The translations under genes were made by a program, and so were the position numbers. 64,000 nucleotides of DNA from Parasitella parasitica (taxonomy: Eukaryota > Mucoromycota > Mucoromycetes > Mucorales > Mucoraceae). Shown in pieces: positions 1 to 11,877 of the stretch. Each line of letters opens with the position of its first letter. The stretch's first letter is position 1. The notes beneath the pieces were generated by a model. That model did not search any database and was not told the DNA's origin. It saw only the letters and a list, made by a program, of their open reading frames with translations. Where the stretch lies: the NCBI GenBank assembly GCA_025201805.1, contig MU619267.1:5445-69444 (forward strand), in the 5' to 3' direction.

Positions 1-2029
1 CTGTAGCTGCACCCAAGATTGTCTGATTGTGTAATACTTCCGCAAGGAAGAGTATTGTAGACCGTTCAGGGAAATGCATCATTTAGTTTCTCTCAGAATT
101 GCTGTATCTAATTTCTAGTGATCGATTGTAGTTTGGATCTTTTATTCGTCGCTTTAAATGTTTCTCTTTTTTTTTGTATTTTAGACATCATTCTTCTACT
201 CTCAATAGAGTGATATCACGAAACCATCGCTCATACACTCTAATTCGCAAAGAATACGTATCCTCTGAAAGTCTGTGGGCCTCTGTGATCAGTCTCCATC
301 TGAAATCCCGTTTCGAATGAAATTTTCCACATTTTATAAACGCTATTCATTCACAAAAACTTGAAAATGCATACAAAATTTAGACCAGCACTTTTTCGAT
401 ATATTCCCTAATTCTTGAATAAAGAACCTTTGTAGCCAGTTTGATATTTGGTCAAATTATCTTCTTAAAAGTGGCGAATTTATTTTCGAAATGCTGGGAA
501 AATTATAAAAACTTATTCAATGATTATTTAATATCCAGCTTAAAAGAAACATTGTATGTATTATACATTAACTTGTTTTTTATGTACAAAAAAACTCGAA
601 AACATGTTTGTACTGAGGAAAGGAACAAGAGACAAAAAAAGGCCACATCATTTGGAGACAAAAAGGCTCGTAGAATCAAAAACAATCAAGTTTATGACCG
701 AGGTGGAGATGAGGTCTTAAAAGTATGAAGAAGGTCTTGATACACGGATAGATCCTTGCTTGTTTATATGTCATTTATTTGTCAATGGTTGCTTTGCTTT
801 CAATCAACGTCTTGCAAAGATCAGAAAAGCACTTTGCTTCGTCGTATTGCTCTTTGTTAGCTTCCACATTCGAGAATGTCAATCCTCAAGTCAAAAATAA
901 TTCCAAGAAAAAATCATCCAATGAAAAAGCGTTTTATGGACCATTGACCAATCAGATTGCTATAAATAAATAGACTTCAAATAAGAATTTGGTTTCGAGA
1001 TTGGAATAAACGTGCAAAGAGTCTGATATTGTGGTATTAAAAATAAAGATTATGGCCGTTAAGATGTCTAGCTTTTTCAGCTCTCTACAAAAATTCAATA
1101 TGTTGGTATCGATGGTGATTGAAGGTACAAATGTTGTTCAAAGATTCAACAAAATAGCTTTGGTTATCAATGTTACACTTCTCGGCCTGAGTGAATTGTG
1201 GAAGATGTTTTCATCCTTTCTCACTGAAAAACTAGGTCTACATATTTAGATATGTTTTACCGTGTGTTTTAAGCGAACAATGATCACCACTGCAGCATGA
1301 TTTTTTACATCACTGACAAAACTCTCCTTCAAATGAGCAACCTGTCCTATTGATTCGATTATAAACAATACCTGAAAAAACTTTCTAACATTTTGTCGAG
1401 ATATATCGATTTTTCCTAATGCTCACCTTACCCAAATGTGATAATGCCCATAATGATTGATAACTTGATTAACGATTCGATGTATAGACTGGTTTTGATG
1501 TATGATGACGTGTCACGAAAATCCAATGTAAAAAATCAATTCAAAAGTGAAAAAGGCAAAAGCAACATTAGAAATACCAATCACCATTTCTTTAATCTCT
1601 TTGCGCCTCTGTCTCTCTCTTCTATACCTCTCCATTTGCATTTAAAACTTGCCCTTTAATTGATAATATTTTTCATTTTTTAGTTTTCGTCTGTAAGATA
1701 CAACACAAGATAAACATACAACATTTGTAAAAAAAAATTAAACAGGTAATAACTCTTTTTTATATAAAAAAAAAGAATACAAAATAATTCAATATTATTA
1801 TCGTTTCTTCTTTCATATTCTTTGTTTTAACTTTTAATTTTTTTTTTTTTGAAAATATTAAAAATATTCCGTGCATGAAATAGGTAAATTTAACATTTTT
1901 TTTTCTTTGAACCAAGGGGAAAGAAAGGTACAGGTTGAACTAAAAAATTTTATATATCAGAATTAGCTTTTGAGCTGTCACTTACTAAATTCAATCAACC
2001 AATTCAAGTACTATTGCAACTTCATTGTA
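1..2029. other. Gene-less 5' stretch
   Basis: I recognise no gene here. Only short open frames are present, most with non-ATG starts, and none gives a familiar domain. Around 600-1250 several adjacent frames on the + strand are lysine/arginine-rich and look like a decayed coding remnant, but I cannot name it. From about 1660 the DNA becomes A/T-homopolymer-rich, as expected of the promoter and 5' UTR of the Cdh1 gene that follows. Confidence 0.5.
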
Positions 2030-3858
2030 ATGGGAGACTATCGACGAAAACTAAGATCTTCAAAAACAACAGACGAAGAGATAGCTGCTGAAGGAAAAGA
2101 AATCAAACAAGAACCACTTTACGAGGATGATTTACTTTATAAAGAAGATCCAGAGAGTCCAAAGACCCCCCCTACGCAGACAAGCATAGAATCATACTTT
2201 CCTCCATCCCCGTTTGGTCGCAAACGCCATCAGCCTCATGGCGATAGATTCATACCATCCAGAGATCGAAATTTGGCCAGAGACTTTCAAATGATGGAGC
2301 CGTCCCCTTCCAATAGCTCCAGACGATCAAGTGATGCAAGCGCTTCAAATACGCCATCAAACAGTAGAGAATCAAGACGTATTAGTGCCTTCTTCCGTGC
2401 AGAACTATTAGATGATTTGTCAGCTGTCGATGAGTATGTGTATCCAGATTCACCAGCACGCACACCAAGAAGAGTATTACACTACACAAACCCACTTAAT
2501 AACGCCAACAGTACAAATGCAGCTGCAATATCATCTTCTGCGTCATCCTCTACTATTGACATTTCCCACAACATACCAAATAATCATAGCAACAGTAACA
2601 GTAACAATTCATCCTCAAGTTCATTATTCCCTCACTATCGTCGCTCCCCTGAACCATCTGGGAATGGAGAATCGATTCCGGTTCTGTCCCCATCTCCAAC
2701 AGCTAATGACTACTCATCGGTAGTAGATTATCCCAATTCATCTCGCTTTCAAACTTCACCCATAGGAGAAGCTGGTCGTCGAATTCTGCTATCTTCAGAC
2801 AAAACTATTCGACATATTAACACGACAGCTATTAAAATACTGGATGCACCTGAGTTGCAAGACGATTTCTATCTGAATTTAGTTGATTGGGGCACTAACG
2901 ATTGTCTGGCTGTTGGACTTGGAACATGTGTTTATTTGTGGAATGCAAATACAAGTCGAGTAACAAAACTTTGTGATTTTGTTACTGATAACGTAACATC
3001 TGTCAACTGGTCTTCAGTAGGTTCAATTTTAGCAGTAGGAACAAACTCTGGCAGAGCCATTTTATACGATACGGAACACTCAAAGAGAATAAGAACATGG
3101 TCAACGCACCCATCCCGAATTGGTACGTTGTAGATAGCTCTTGTAAACTGGATCTTTTGTAAAAAAAAAATTTAAAAAAACTATTGACAGGTTCAATGGC
3201 GTGGAGGTCCAACATTTTAAGCACAGGTGGTCGAGATCACACCATTTATCATCATGATGTTCGCGCGTCAAGACCCTATTTCCGCAAGTTGATAGGCCAT
3301 ACACAGGAAGTATGTGGTTTAAAATGGAACCTGGAAGGTACAATGCTTGCATCAGGTGGCAACGATAATAACCTTCTCGTTTGGGACTCGCATGAGAATG
3401 TTATTGCGCATAGATTCTCTCAGCATACTGCTGCTGTCAAAGCAATTGCTTGGAACCCACATAAGCGAGGTGTCTTGGTCAGTGGTGGTGGTACCGCCGA
3501 TAAAACCATCAAATTCTGGAACACAATTTCTGGTAATTTGACCACTTCTCATGACACCGGCTCCCAAGTTTGTAATATTACTTGGTCTAAAAAAACAGAT
3601 GATATTGTATCAACACATGGGTATGCAAACAATGCAGTAAGCTCTTCAAACCAGGTCATTGTTTGGAAAGCTGACAAAATGCAAAGATTGGCAACGCTAA
3701 CAGGGCATACATCTCGTGTATTGTACATGGCTATGAGTAATGATGGCAGTACAGTAGTTACAGGCGCTGGAGATGAAACATTGCGCTTCTGGGATATATT
3801 CTCTACCGCTGAAGGCATTCGAGTTGATCCAGAAGACAGACGATCTTGTCTTCGATGA
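2030..3858 (+). CDS. cdh1: Cdh1/Fizzy-related activator of the anaphase-promoting complex
   Basis: WD40 activator and substrate receptor of the APC/C ubiquitin ligase, acting in late mitosis and G1. Two exons: 2030-3122 and 3191-3858, with a 68-nt GT-AG intron; 586 residues. The N-terminal third is Ser/Asn-rich and carries a C-box (DRFIPSR) that docks on the APC/C. The WD40 propeller begins near residue 285; its opening (KILDAPELQDDFYLNLVDW) is diagnostic of Cdh1/Fizzy-related rather than Cdc20. I start at the ATG at 2030 because the first residues MGDYRRKLR fit the family; the frame is open upstream only from a TTG. The C terminus is RSCLR, so the usual terminal Ile-Arg tail is Leu-Arg. An AATAAA lies about 200 bp downstream. 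Confidence 0.93.
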
Positions 3859-4461
3859 CCAATCAATCTGCAAACAAATCAAAGCCAACACAATCTCACC
3901 GTATACCTTTTGGTAGTGCTATGCGACTCTTTCTAATTGCAATTTCATTACCCCTAAACCTTCTCACATTTTCTGTGTCAATATAACCTGTACAGTCGCT
4001 TTTATATACACATATATAATCTTCTTAATCATTACAATCAATACTATTATTTCTAAATACGAAATAAACACACATTTAAATTGCTTTTATTCTAAACCCG
4101 ATTTTTGCACCTTCCATAAAAGGTATTTTGATATTATTGTAGGACAACGGCAATGCCTACCATTTATAGTTTATTTGAGAGAAGGGAATCATATCAAACG
4201 ATGGTATCATTTTATACAGCAAATCAAGAAAAGTGGAGTAAAGCAATTGTTGTAGTAAGCGATATTTCAATTTCAGCAATGATTTATCCGGACATTTGCC
4301 ACAAAATGCGCATGCCATGAAAGCGGATAATACATATCATAGCAATCTTGCATTGTTTTGGCTTAGATGCGTGACAATGTCCTTTTTTAGGTGTCAAAAC
4401 AAGCTGTTACGATTTCAAACCAACTTTTCTTGTTTATCGTTTTTTTTTTCTTTGCTCAAGA
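3859..4461. other. Intergenic: Cdh1 3' UTR and promoter of next gene
   Basis: No gene seen. An AATAAA at about 4062 is a likely polyadenylation signal for the Cdh1 gene. A T-rich run ends about 12 bp before the ATG at 4462. Confidence 0.5.
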
Positions 4462-4602
4462 ATGTCCAATGAACCTAGCCAAAAGAAAAGGTCAATTAAC
4501 TCTGATCCGTATGCTGGCCAATACCCTCCTCCACCTCCACTGAATCAAAATGATTTAAATGTGGAAGAAAATCAGCAATTATACCAGCAACAAGAAGATC
4601 AA

Positions 4603-4651
<49 letters not shown>

Positions 4652-5676
4652 CGTTTTACATTATTGATCCATCCTTGTCCTCGAATCAACGTAATTCATT
4701 CTCTTCATCAAAAAGGCCATCTTTTCATGAGGATTCAAGATCGACTGCTCATGTATCTATGGCAGCTTCATCAAATCATTCTGTTCAGGATCCATTACGA
4801 AGTCATTATCATGACACTGCCAGCAGCAGCCATAACAACTACACCGAAGATGGTGATTACGATGATCCAGAAGCCGTTAATTTGAGAGAATATTTGTATG
4901 CAGAAAGACAAGAAAAACTTCGGCGACAAGAGCTTGAAATGCAGCAAAACAAGCAACAAGGTCAATCGTATCCAGCAGCATCTGAACTGTCAACAGTAGA
5001 TATGAGTGATGCTTATAGACATCATCATCCTCCTCCAAGACCAGAACAGGTATTTTATAACAATGGAAATTCATTATACAGTGATGACACACTTTTGTAT
5101 AATAACGACACTGTAACCTCGCCCATCATGATGCCTCCTTTACCGCCACCTGTCTTTGGCCACCCACAATCCTCTTCCGTGTTTACACCACCGCCTATAC
5201 AACAGCACCACCACCACCACCAGCAGCAGCAGCAGCAATTCATATCTCCTTTTCGTCAACCTCAATTGGGCCAGCAATCGAGCAACCCATCCCTTATGAC
5301 GCCCATAGTCTCTCCTTTACCACCACCACCACCACCACCACCACCACCCCTTCCCATGATGATGAGTGACAAATTTTCAAGGAGACGAAATGGCTGCTGC
5401 TGTTATGGTGTTTCACTGTGCTCATTGTTGTGGACACTGATTTTACTTGTTATATTGATTGCCGGAATTTCACTGATTGTCATTGCAAAGGTGTTTGAAG
5501 ATAAATGTACTGCATCTAGTGATTACGCAGATTCCAATGGAACACTTTGTAATCGGGTATTGCATGACGGATTCTTGTACGGTGGCATCATTATAGCAGG
5601 TTTATCAGCTATTATAATGATATGGAGAGTTGTTAGATGGTCCTGTTTTCACCACAGCAGAAAATTAATGGGATGA
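4462..5676 (+). CDS. Gln/Pro/His-rich protein with two C-terminal membrane segments
   Basis: Intronless, 404 residues, function not recognised. The first 310 residues are low complexity: an early PPPPP patch, a glutamine tract near residues 45-63 coded by alternating CAA/CAG, a His-Gln patch near 250, and about ten prolines near 290. They are presumably cytosolic and disordered. A basic, Cys-containing linker (SRRRNGCCCYG) precedes a strong hydrophobic segment (about 318-343), a short loop with two cysteines, and a second hydrophobic segment (about 369-390) ending in a basic tail. This looks like a hairpin membrane anchor with an exposed proline-rich arm that might bind SH3 or WW domains (inference). 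Start is the ATG right after a T-rich leader. Confidence 0.75.
4600..4650 (+). repeat. CAG/CAA trinucleotide repeat (polyQ)
   Basis: An uninterrupted run of CAA and CAG codons, mostly alternating in pairs, encodes a glutamine tract in the membrane protein above. Mixed codons should make it more stable than a pure CAG repeat, but its length may vary between strains. Confidence 0.85.
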
Positions 5677-5817
5677 GATGATCAATTGCATTTTATACGA
5701 CAGATGTTGATGTTTTAATAGTTGATTTACAAATAAATTTACATGATTTTTTTTTAACAAGAATGATAATATGTTAATTTATGCATATCTAACTCTATGC
5801 AGTTGTATGGTAATAGT

Positions 5818-6819
5818 CTAATCCTTGCTCTGCTTGGACTCTTTAGCAGCCTTTTTGGCTGCCCTTGCTTCTTTCTTTGATGCTTTAGCTGCCTTTCTAG
5901 CTGCTTTGGCTTCCTTTTTGGCTGCTTTGGCCTCCTTTTTGGCTGCTTTTGCTGCCTTTCTGGCTGCTTTTTCTTCCTTCTTGTGCTTTTTAGCTGATTT
6001 CCTATTGTCTTTGTCATCTGTACTTTTTCTCTTTTTATTGTTGGTAGCAGCAACTTGATCTTCCTCGTCGATAGGCCTCACATAATCCTGCATCACACGC
6101 TTAAATTTACCAGTTTGATCTACTAAACCACGGCCACCTTTTCTAGCTGTACGTCCCTCACAAGCAGCAAATAATTCAGCATCTGATACTTTCATCGAGT
6201 AATCTTTTAATTCATCATCCACCTCCCCGTCTTCATCAGAAGTTCTTGGTGAAGGTACGGCTGATACAGTGGCACTCTTTACAAATGAGCCATACAGAGA
6301 TGCACTCGCTAAACGTTGAGCAATGTTGATATGCACATCTTTTACCGAATCCATCATATTGCGAGAATCTGCCATGGAGCTCATACTAGTACTGGTAGCA
6401 GTACTGGCTTCTTCTGTTGATTTGAAGCTTTTCCCAGTTGGGCGTTGCGTTGAAATGATGCCAGTCTTGGAACGACGAGTTTCTCCTTTCACTATGGTCG
6501 CCACTTTGATCTCCCCTTTATCTTCATCTTTCTCCACGACCACAGAACTAGCGCTTTTATTGTACAGATGATCCCACCAAGCAAATTCCCACTGACCCTG
6601 GCCAACACCAACACCTTTCTTGTCATTCTTTATAGAGACACTGACATGCTTGATATTACCTTCCTTGTTTTTGCCGAGACCATCACCGCTAAAAGAAACA
6701 GAAGAGTTTTTTTTTTTTTTTTTTTTAGGCATTGAATATGCTAATCACAATGTTATTTACTTTTCCCAGCCGAATTTTTCCAATTGAGTTTGTGCAAATG
6801 ATCCCTTCCACTTTTCCAT
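5818..6819 (-). CDS. G-patch domain protein, GPATCH4-like
   Basis: Two exons: 6761-6819 and 5818-6688; 72-nt intron containing a long A run on the sense strand; 309 residues. The spliced N terminus (SFAQTQLEKFGWEN then GDGLGKNKEG) rebuilds a G-patch, the glycine-rich motif that binds and activates DEAH helicases in splicing and ribosome biogenesis. It is followed by QWEFAWWDHLYNKSA and, later, LFAACEGRTARKGGRGL, both typical of GPATCH4. The last 60 residues are alternating Lys/Ala/Glu, giving a highly charged helix and nucleolar-type basic tail. The stop lies 141 bp from the stop of the convergent upstream gene. A Met encoded inside the intron (MPKKKKKK) is not the start, because using it would delete the front half of the G-patch. 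Confidence 0.88.
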
Positions 6820-7835
6820 TTTGTAGTTTAATATGAAAAAGAAGTTGTGCAAAGAAAAAAGAAAAAAAAAAAGGTTGGAAGGTTCGCCGTGGCTTGGAGG
6901 GTGACTAAGTCTAAACCTTGGTTCCTGGATTTGCATGAGAACATAGAGGAGAAGCAAGCACGATCTGTTGCAGAAAAGAAAATACTCATCAAAAAGGCTT
7001 GGCAAAGATAGCTAGTGTACAATGGTCTCTATCGCAAAACAACAAAAGCTGAGAAGCTCTAACCTGATCGAATGATTTTTCCATTTCAGTTGACATGGTT
7101 TATACAAATGACTACACTAAAATCAACTTGAAAAATCTTTGTATAATCTTTTAAACTGTCTTTATACTCAAGGCAAATACCACTGTGCATCATTAATATT
7201 TAAATGGTCAAGCCGCAATGTATAAGCCTCACAATAAGATAGTACAGTAGTTTATTTAATGTCTCTTTGCTCATTTTCTGTAGATCAGCAAAAGAAATCT
7301 TGTGGCATATATGTATAAATCTGCAAGGTTTTGAAACCTTTACATGTCAAAAATGATAACCTATTTTCCAAGGTATGTGGTATATATGAGATCAAATTTG
7401 GGCGCTTATATTTTGGATGAGATGAAAATGCGATTTGTTAGCAAACCATATAATCATCATTTAATGTGTGGCCATCGTACGCATTTGACGTGTTTAATCT
7501 GGAGCCTTTTGCTGCGACTGTGCACAGATCTTAGTTTGTATACATTCTATCATACCACTTCAGAGCATGATATCAAGTATAGACAAAGTCCCGTAAGCCG
7601 TACATGAGCCATTTCGTTGCCTCAGCGCAATCATTTTGTTGATAACAATTAAATAACGGAAAAAGGTGGGTAATCAGGGTTTAAAATACATATTTAAAAA
7701 AGAGAGATTAAGAGTAGATCAATTCACAGATATTAAAAATTGAAGCAAAACGAAAAAAGAAAAAAAAACAGGTGAAAAGCGTTAGAGTGAAATAGATATC
7801 TGTTGAACTGAAAAACTTGACTTTTTCATAACATA
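6820..7835. other. Intergenic between GPATCH4-like and PP2A B genes
   Basis: About 1 kb, AT-rich, holding the promoter of the GPATCH4-like gene and the 3' UTR of the PP2A B gene, both read on the minus strand. Short frames at 6828-7022 and 7344-7607 show no recognisable domain. Confidence 0.5.
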
Positions 7836-9669
7836 TTATTGTTCCCTGGATAGTTTACAATGTGTTAGTTGATCGAGTAATACGAGACACAGAAAAAAAA
7901 AGTTGACATACGTGAAAATAAACAGGTTGTTGGTTGCAGCAATCGCGATGGTATTCTCTTGGGGATGCCAAGAGGAATGTAAAATCTTCTTATTAAAGTC
8001 CATGTTGTCGGCATTAGGGTTTGTGTTTCTGGCCATAGACATCTTGTTCTTTGAAGAGCCAAGGCGCTTGGATCTGAACGCACTCTTATCTGCTTGAAGA
8101 GCGATGTCTGTTTTGCCCTCACGATCATACAAATGGAACATGTTATTATAAGAGCCTGTCATGACATGGCTATATCAAACAAAAAGAGTCAGATGCGACT
8201 GTCAGATACGTGGAACCACTCATACCTGTCATCACCACTGAAGGTACACTCGAATTTATCGAAAATGCAGTCATTTTCGTACAAATCACACAATCTAGCT
8301 CTCAACTGATCATGGATGTTGATCGTTTGCACAGGCTTATTATCCATATTAATATCCCAAATCTTCAATGTCAAGTAATCTCTTGAAAGAATGAATCGGC
8401 CATCGTGACTAAAGTTGATGTCAGAGACAGAAGAGATAATCTCGGAAAAGAATGAACGATGAGCAGGATCTTCAGCCTCTTCGAAAACTGGGAAGAACGA
8501 GAACCACCAAGTCAACAAAAATCACATCATTACATCATTACTTTTTTTTTTTTTTACCTTTAGCATGGTGATCGCACAAAGCAGATTCTCTCATATCACT
8601 CAACTTGATGGTTCCCTTACTAGAACTATACATGAAGACATTACACTGCTCAGGGTGAAATTCTGCAGCTGTAATAACTTCGGTCAACTCTTCCATATTG
8701 GCAGGTTTAATGTCCACAATATCTAATCCTAAATGTTAGCCACATCATAGCTTACTTCCGATCTTGGATATTTACTGAAGCTTTGATCTGAAACATCCAA
8801 ATTCCAAAGATTAACTCTTAAATCATCAGCAGAAATGTATGTTTCGCTATCAGAGTTGATCGATATGGAGTTGATGTGGTAAGTGTGGGCTATAATAACA
8901 AATGAGTACATGGTCTCTGTATCGTATTCGAACCACACTTTACCGTTTGCATAGACTTTTCTTGGTACAGCAGCAACAATGGTATCGTGATGAGTCAACT
9001 TGGGTAAACGAAGGGTATTGACAGGAGCATTGTTAGGAGCGATACTATTTTCAGTCACCAATTTCAACGATTTATCAAATACTTTCCACAACTTGATAGT
9101 TTTATCTAATTTCATGATCTTTAAGCAATATGCATATCACCGTGCTTATTATACTTACCATTGGTTGATAACAAAAAGTGTGCTGAATTCTGTCTTTTAC
9201 ACCATTTGATCTTGTTGATCTTTTCCTCAATTTCCAGACTCTTCAAATAGTCAAATTCTGCTTCGTGCGATTGGAATTCGGTGTAAAAACGATATTCACA
9301 GTTCTTTTTCTATGCAGTTTAAAGGAAAGCTCAGCAGACGACTACAATGGTAGATTGCTGTATACTCACACTCTCATTTCTCTCGAATAAAACAACGCGT
9401 CCGCCTTTGTCACCCGTAGCAAGGTAATCACCAGTTTGATCAAATTCAACGGTTGAGATGATATCGGCTACATATGCAAATGTTATTTCATTTATGGCAT
9501 AGGTCTTTCTTTGTCTTGCGCACCCCTCTCTACCTCCCCTTCCTCTCTCTCCCCTCTTTTTTGTGATTTTTTTTTTGTTGATGAAAAAAAGCTTACCATC
9601 AGTGATATCATCCGAGTCGCCTTTGTCACCAAAGCACTGGGCAAATTTCCAGTTATGTTCTTCAGACAT
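7836..9669 (-). CDS. cdc55: Protein phosphatase 2A regulatory subunit B (B55/Cdc55)
   Basis: WD40 B-type subunit that targets the PP2A catalytic/scaffold dimer, controlling mitotic exit and morphogenesis. Nine exons (9597-9669, 9370-9467, 9159-9309, 8944-9105, 8776-8889, 8558-8722, 8226-8487, 7912-8169, 7836-7845) give 430 residues, close to the usual 440-450. Family-diagnostic stretches are restored by splicing: [50 protein letters not shown], and HVMTGSYNN across the seventh junction. Introns are 53-128 nt with GT-AG ends. The last intron (7846-7911) is 66 nt and lacks an in-frame stop, so retention would insert 22 residues before the final Glu-Gln. Start is the ATG at 9669. Confidence 0.95.
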
Positions 9670-10248
9670 AATGCGCAATAAAGTCGATTTAGCAAACGAA
9701 AAAAAAAAAAGGTTTAGAAGAGAAAAGAGAGAGAAAAAAATATTTTTGTCTACATGTTGGGTTGCATTCATACATCTGTATTGCGTTTTAAATGCCAGCC
9801 TTTCTTGGTGAAGAAACAACCTTTCTTAATAAAGGATTCTCGGGGAAAGACTCTCTTGATCTGCTTATATTGATGGAATAGCGTCTCTGCTATATTTTGT
9901 TTACTTTTGTTTCAAGATTCTACCTTGGGTACAGCATGAATCGAAGGTAAATGTTCATGCTGTGAATGATGTCAGCTTTAAATACGGGGAAATTCGTGAT
10001 ACCTTGTGAAGAAGGTTACTGATGTTGCATGCAAATCAAAACCCGGAGTGACACCCTCAAGGAAGGGGGGCTGGGGTCGCTGTTCATTGGGTAGATATAT
10101 CTACAGAAGCAACTTCTTTGACCAAAATGTGTGTCATTCAACGGCTATCAAAATTCTTTTTTTTTTTTTTTGCAATCCATACCTAACTCATATGTCCATT
10201 CACGGTGGTAAAAAGCTTGTTTGCCACGATGCACTTGGGTACATATTT
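9670..10248. promoter_or_regulatory. Divergent promoter region (PP2A B / PPR gene)
   Basis: The PP2A B gene leaves to the left and the PPR gene to the right. The interval is rich in A and T runs, including T-rich leaders near 10160. The PPR frame is open from about 10006, but that part is dominated by homopolymer-derived residues and is probably 5' UTR. No other gene seen. Confidence 0.45.
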
Positions 10249-11454
10249 ATGACAGCTGCAAGGTCAAGCATACAACGACGAAAATTATCTTCTTTTGCTG
10301 TGGAGCACATCAAAAATTCTACCATGGCAACAACCGAAATCAAAGCACCCTCAGCCATTACGGCTGAAGCCATAGCCGCCAAACGAGCAAAAGGAAAAGA
10401 AATGCACGAATACAGCCAAAGATTAAAAGCGTATGCATTGAGGTTTAAGAAACGAGAGCAAAGTCAAGTCCAAGCTTCTGCCATTATCAAAGAAATGAAA
10501 CAAAAAGGACTTCAACCTTCGAATCAAAGCTACCTGCAATTGCTTATGGGTATATCTTTGCAGCGACATCGAACACACAAACAAAACAAACGGATGGAAT
10601 TATGGTTCGACGAGCTTTTGAAACTGGAATTAGTCAAAAGAAACCCATGGCCAAAGCTCAAGAAGGCTATAATAGCCATGTCATTCAAGGGCCACCCAAA
10701 CATGAAGGCAATGTTTTTGAAACTGGATAGCTTGTATACAGTGCAGGATAGTGAATGTTGGAATGCAGCCATCAAGGGATGTGTGAGGGATCGCCAGTTG
10801 CAGGACGCCCAAGAACTGTTGGTGATGGCTCGAGAACGACGACTGACAAATTCGAATAGCTACCAAATTCTGATTGACATGTATCTCTTCCTGCAAGATC
10901 AGCCATCGGCCAGCCGAATATTTTCACTGATGGTAGAGCATAGCGTGGCAGTTGATTTCTCTGTTTTTGAGTCGTTTATTACATACTACATATCACTGCC
11001 AGCAAGTAGTGACAATAACCAAACATTGGAACGACTGTGGCAAGCACTGCTCATGACAAGCACAGAAAATATACCACATGAGACGATATATAAGCTACTC
11101 AAGTACTATGGAGTGCATAAGAACTTTGCAAGTGGAGAGCAATTGTATTTGGATCTCAAGTCAAGACAGCAGAGACTGGATGAAAAGTGTGTAGGCGAGC
11201 TACACAAGATTATCATTGGGTTCTCCAACGAAAGAAAGCTATTTTCGGCATTGTCGTTGATGTATGATTTATTAGGGCAAGGATACGATCCAAGCAGTAA
11301 AGTGCTATGTAAAATATTAGAAGGATGTATAAAACGCAACGATAAAGACGCAGCTCGTCAAATCATGAGCATAGTCCAAGAAGTTAGCCCTCAGACGAAG
11401 CTGTTGTTGACTAGAAAATGTTTTTCTGCCCTCAATGATCCAAGACAAAAATAG
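10249..11454 (+). CDS. Pentatricopeptide-repeat-like mitochondrial protein
   Basis: Single exon, 401 residues from the ATG at 10249; an in-frame ATG at 10192 is an alternative. I prefer 10249 because MTAARSSIQRRKLSSFAVEHIK is a good amphipathic, Arg/Ser-rich mitochondrial presequence. The mature part is entirely helical with repeats of about 35 residues in PPR style, such as CWNAAIKGCVRDRQLQDAQELL followed by SYQILIDMYLFLQDQPSASRIF. PPR proteins bind organellar RNA and act in processing or translation; the target here cannot be told. No nuclease or SMR domain is visible. Confidence 0.8.
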   Translation: MTAARSSIQRRKLSSFAVEHIKNSTMATTEIKAPSAITAEAIAAKRAKGKEMHEYSQRLKAYALRFKKREQSQVQASAIIKEMKQKGLQPSNQSYLQLLMGISLQRHRTHKQNKRMELWFDELLKLELVKRNPWPKLKKAIIAMSFKGHPNMKAMFLKLDSLYTVQDSECWNAAIKGCVRDRQLQDAQELLVMARERRLTNSNSYQILIDMYLFLQDQPSASRIFSLMVEHSVAVDFSVFESFITYYISLPASSDNNQTLERLWQALLMTSTENIPHETIYKLLKYYGVHKNFASGEQLYLDLKSRQQRLDEKCVGELHKIIIGFSNERKLFSALSLMYDLLGQGYDPSSKVLCKILEGCIKRNDKDAARQIMSIVQEVSPQTKLLLTRKCFSALNDPRQK

Positions 11455-11877
11455 AAGAAAAAAGTTAGTACTACAGCATACAGCATACCCCCCCCCCGCC
11501 CCACCCCTTCTCCCCACTTCCGTTTTACATCCATGCACCTTCCCCTCGTGGAGTAGAAATTGCTCCACAATCAAATAAATTGCGTTTAATTGTGTTTATT
11601 GTATATGTGATTCCTTGGACAGACTAATTTTTTCTGGCAAATATGTGCACAAATTACTAATTTTGGTTATTTTATACCACTACATGTTGCACTTGTTTAT
11701 TAATTGAGGTGAGAACAAGAAAACGGATGGACGCCTGGTTTTGGCGGCTATTCAAAGCCGACTAATGAAAGATGATCCTTTCAAGCTATAAAATTTTCTC
11801 TTTTTCTTTTGTTCCATTTATCACCTCTTTCTCTTCCATTTATAACTATACATTTACACATTTACACATTTACACAC

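Noticed and set aside
5825-6058. Plus-strand ORF rich in Ala/Phe/Leu (77 codons)
   Set aside because: Antisense shadow of the Lys/Ala-rich tail of the GPATCH4-like protein.
6695-6732. Start codon MPKKKKKK for the GPATCH4-like protein
   Set aside because: It lies inside the 72-nt intron; splicing to the upstream exon restores the G-patch.
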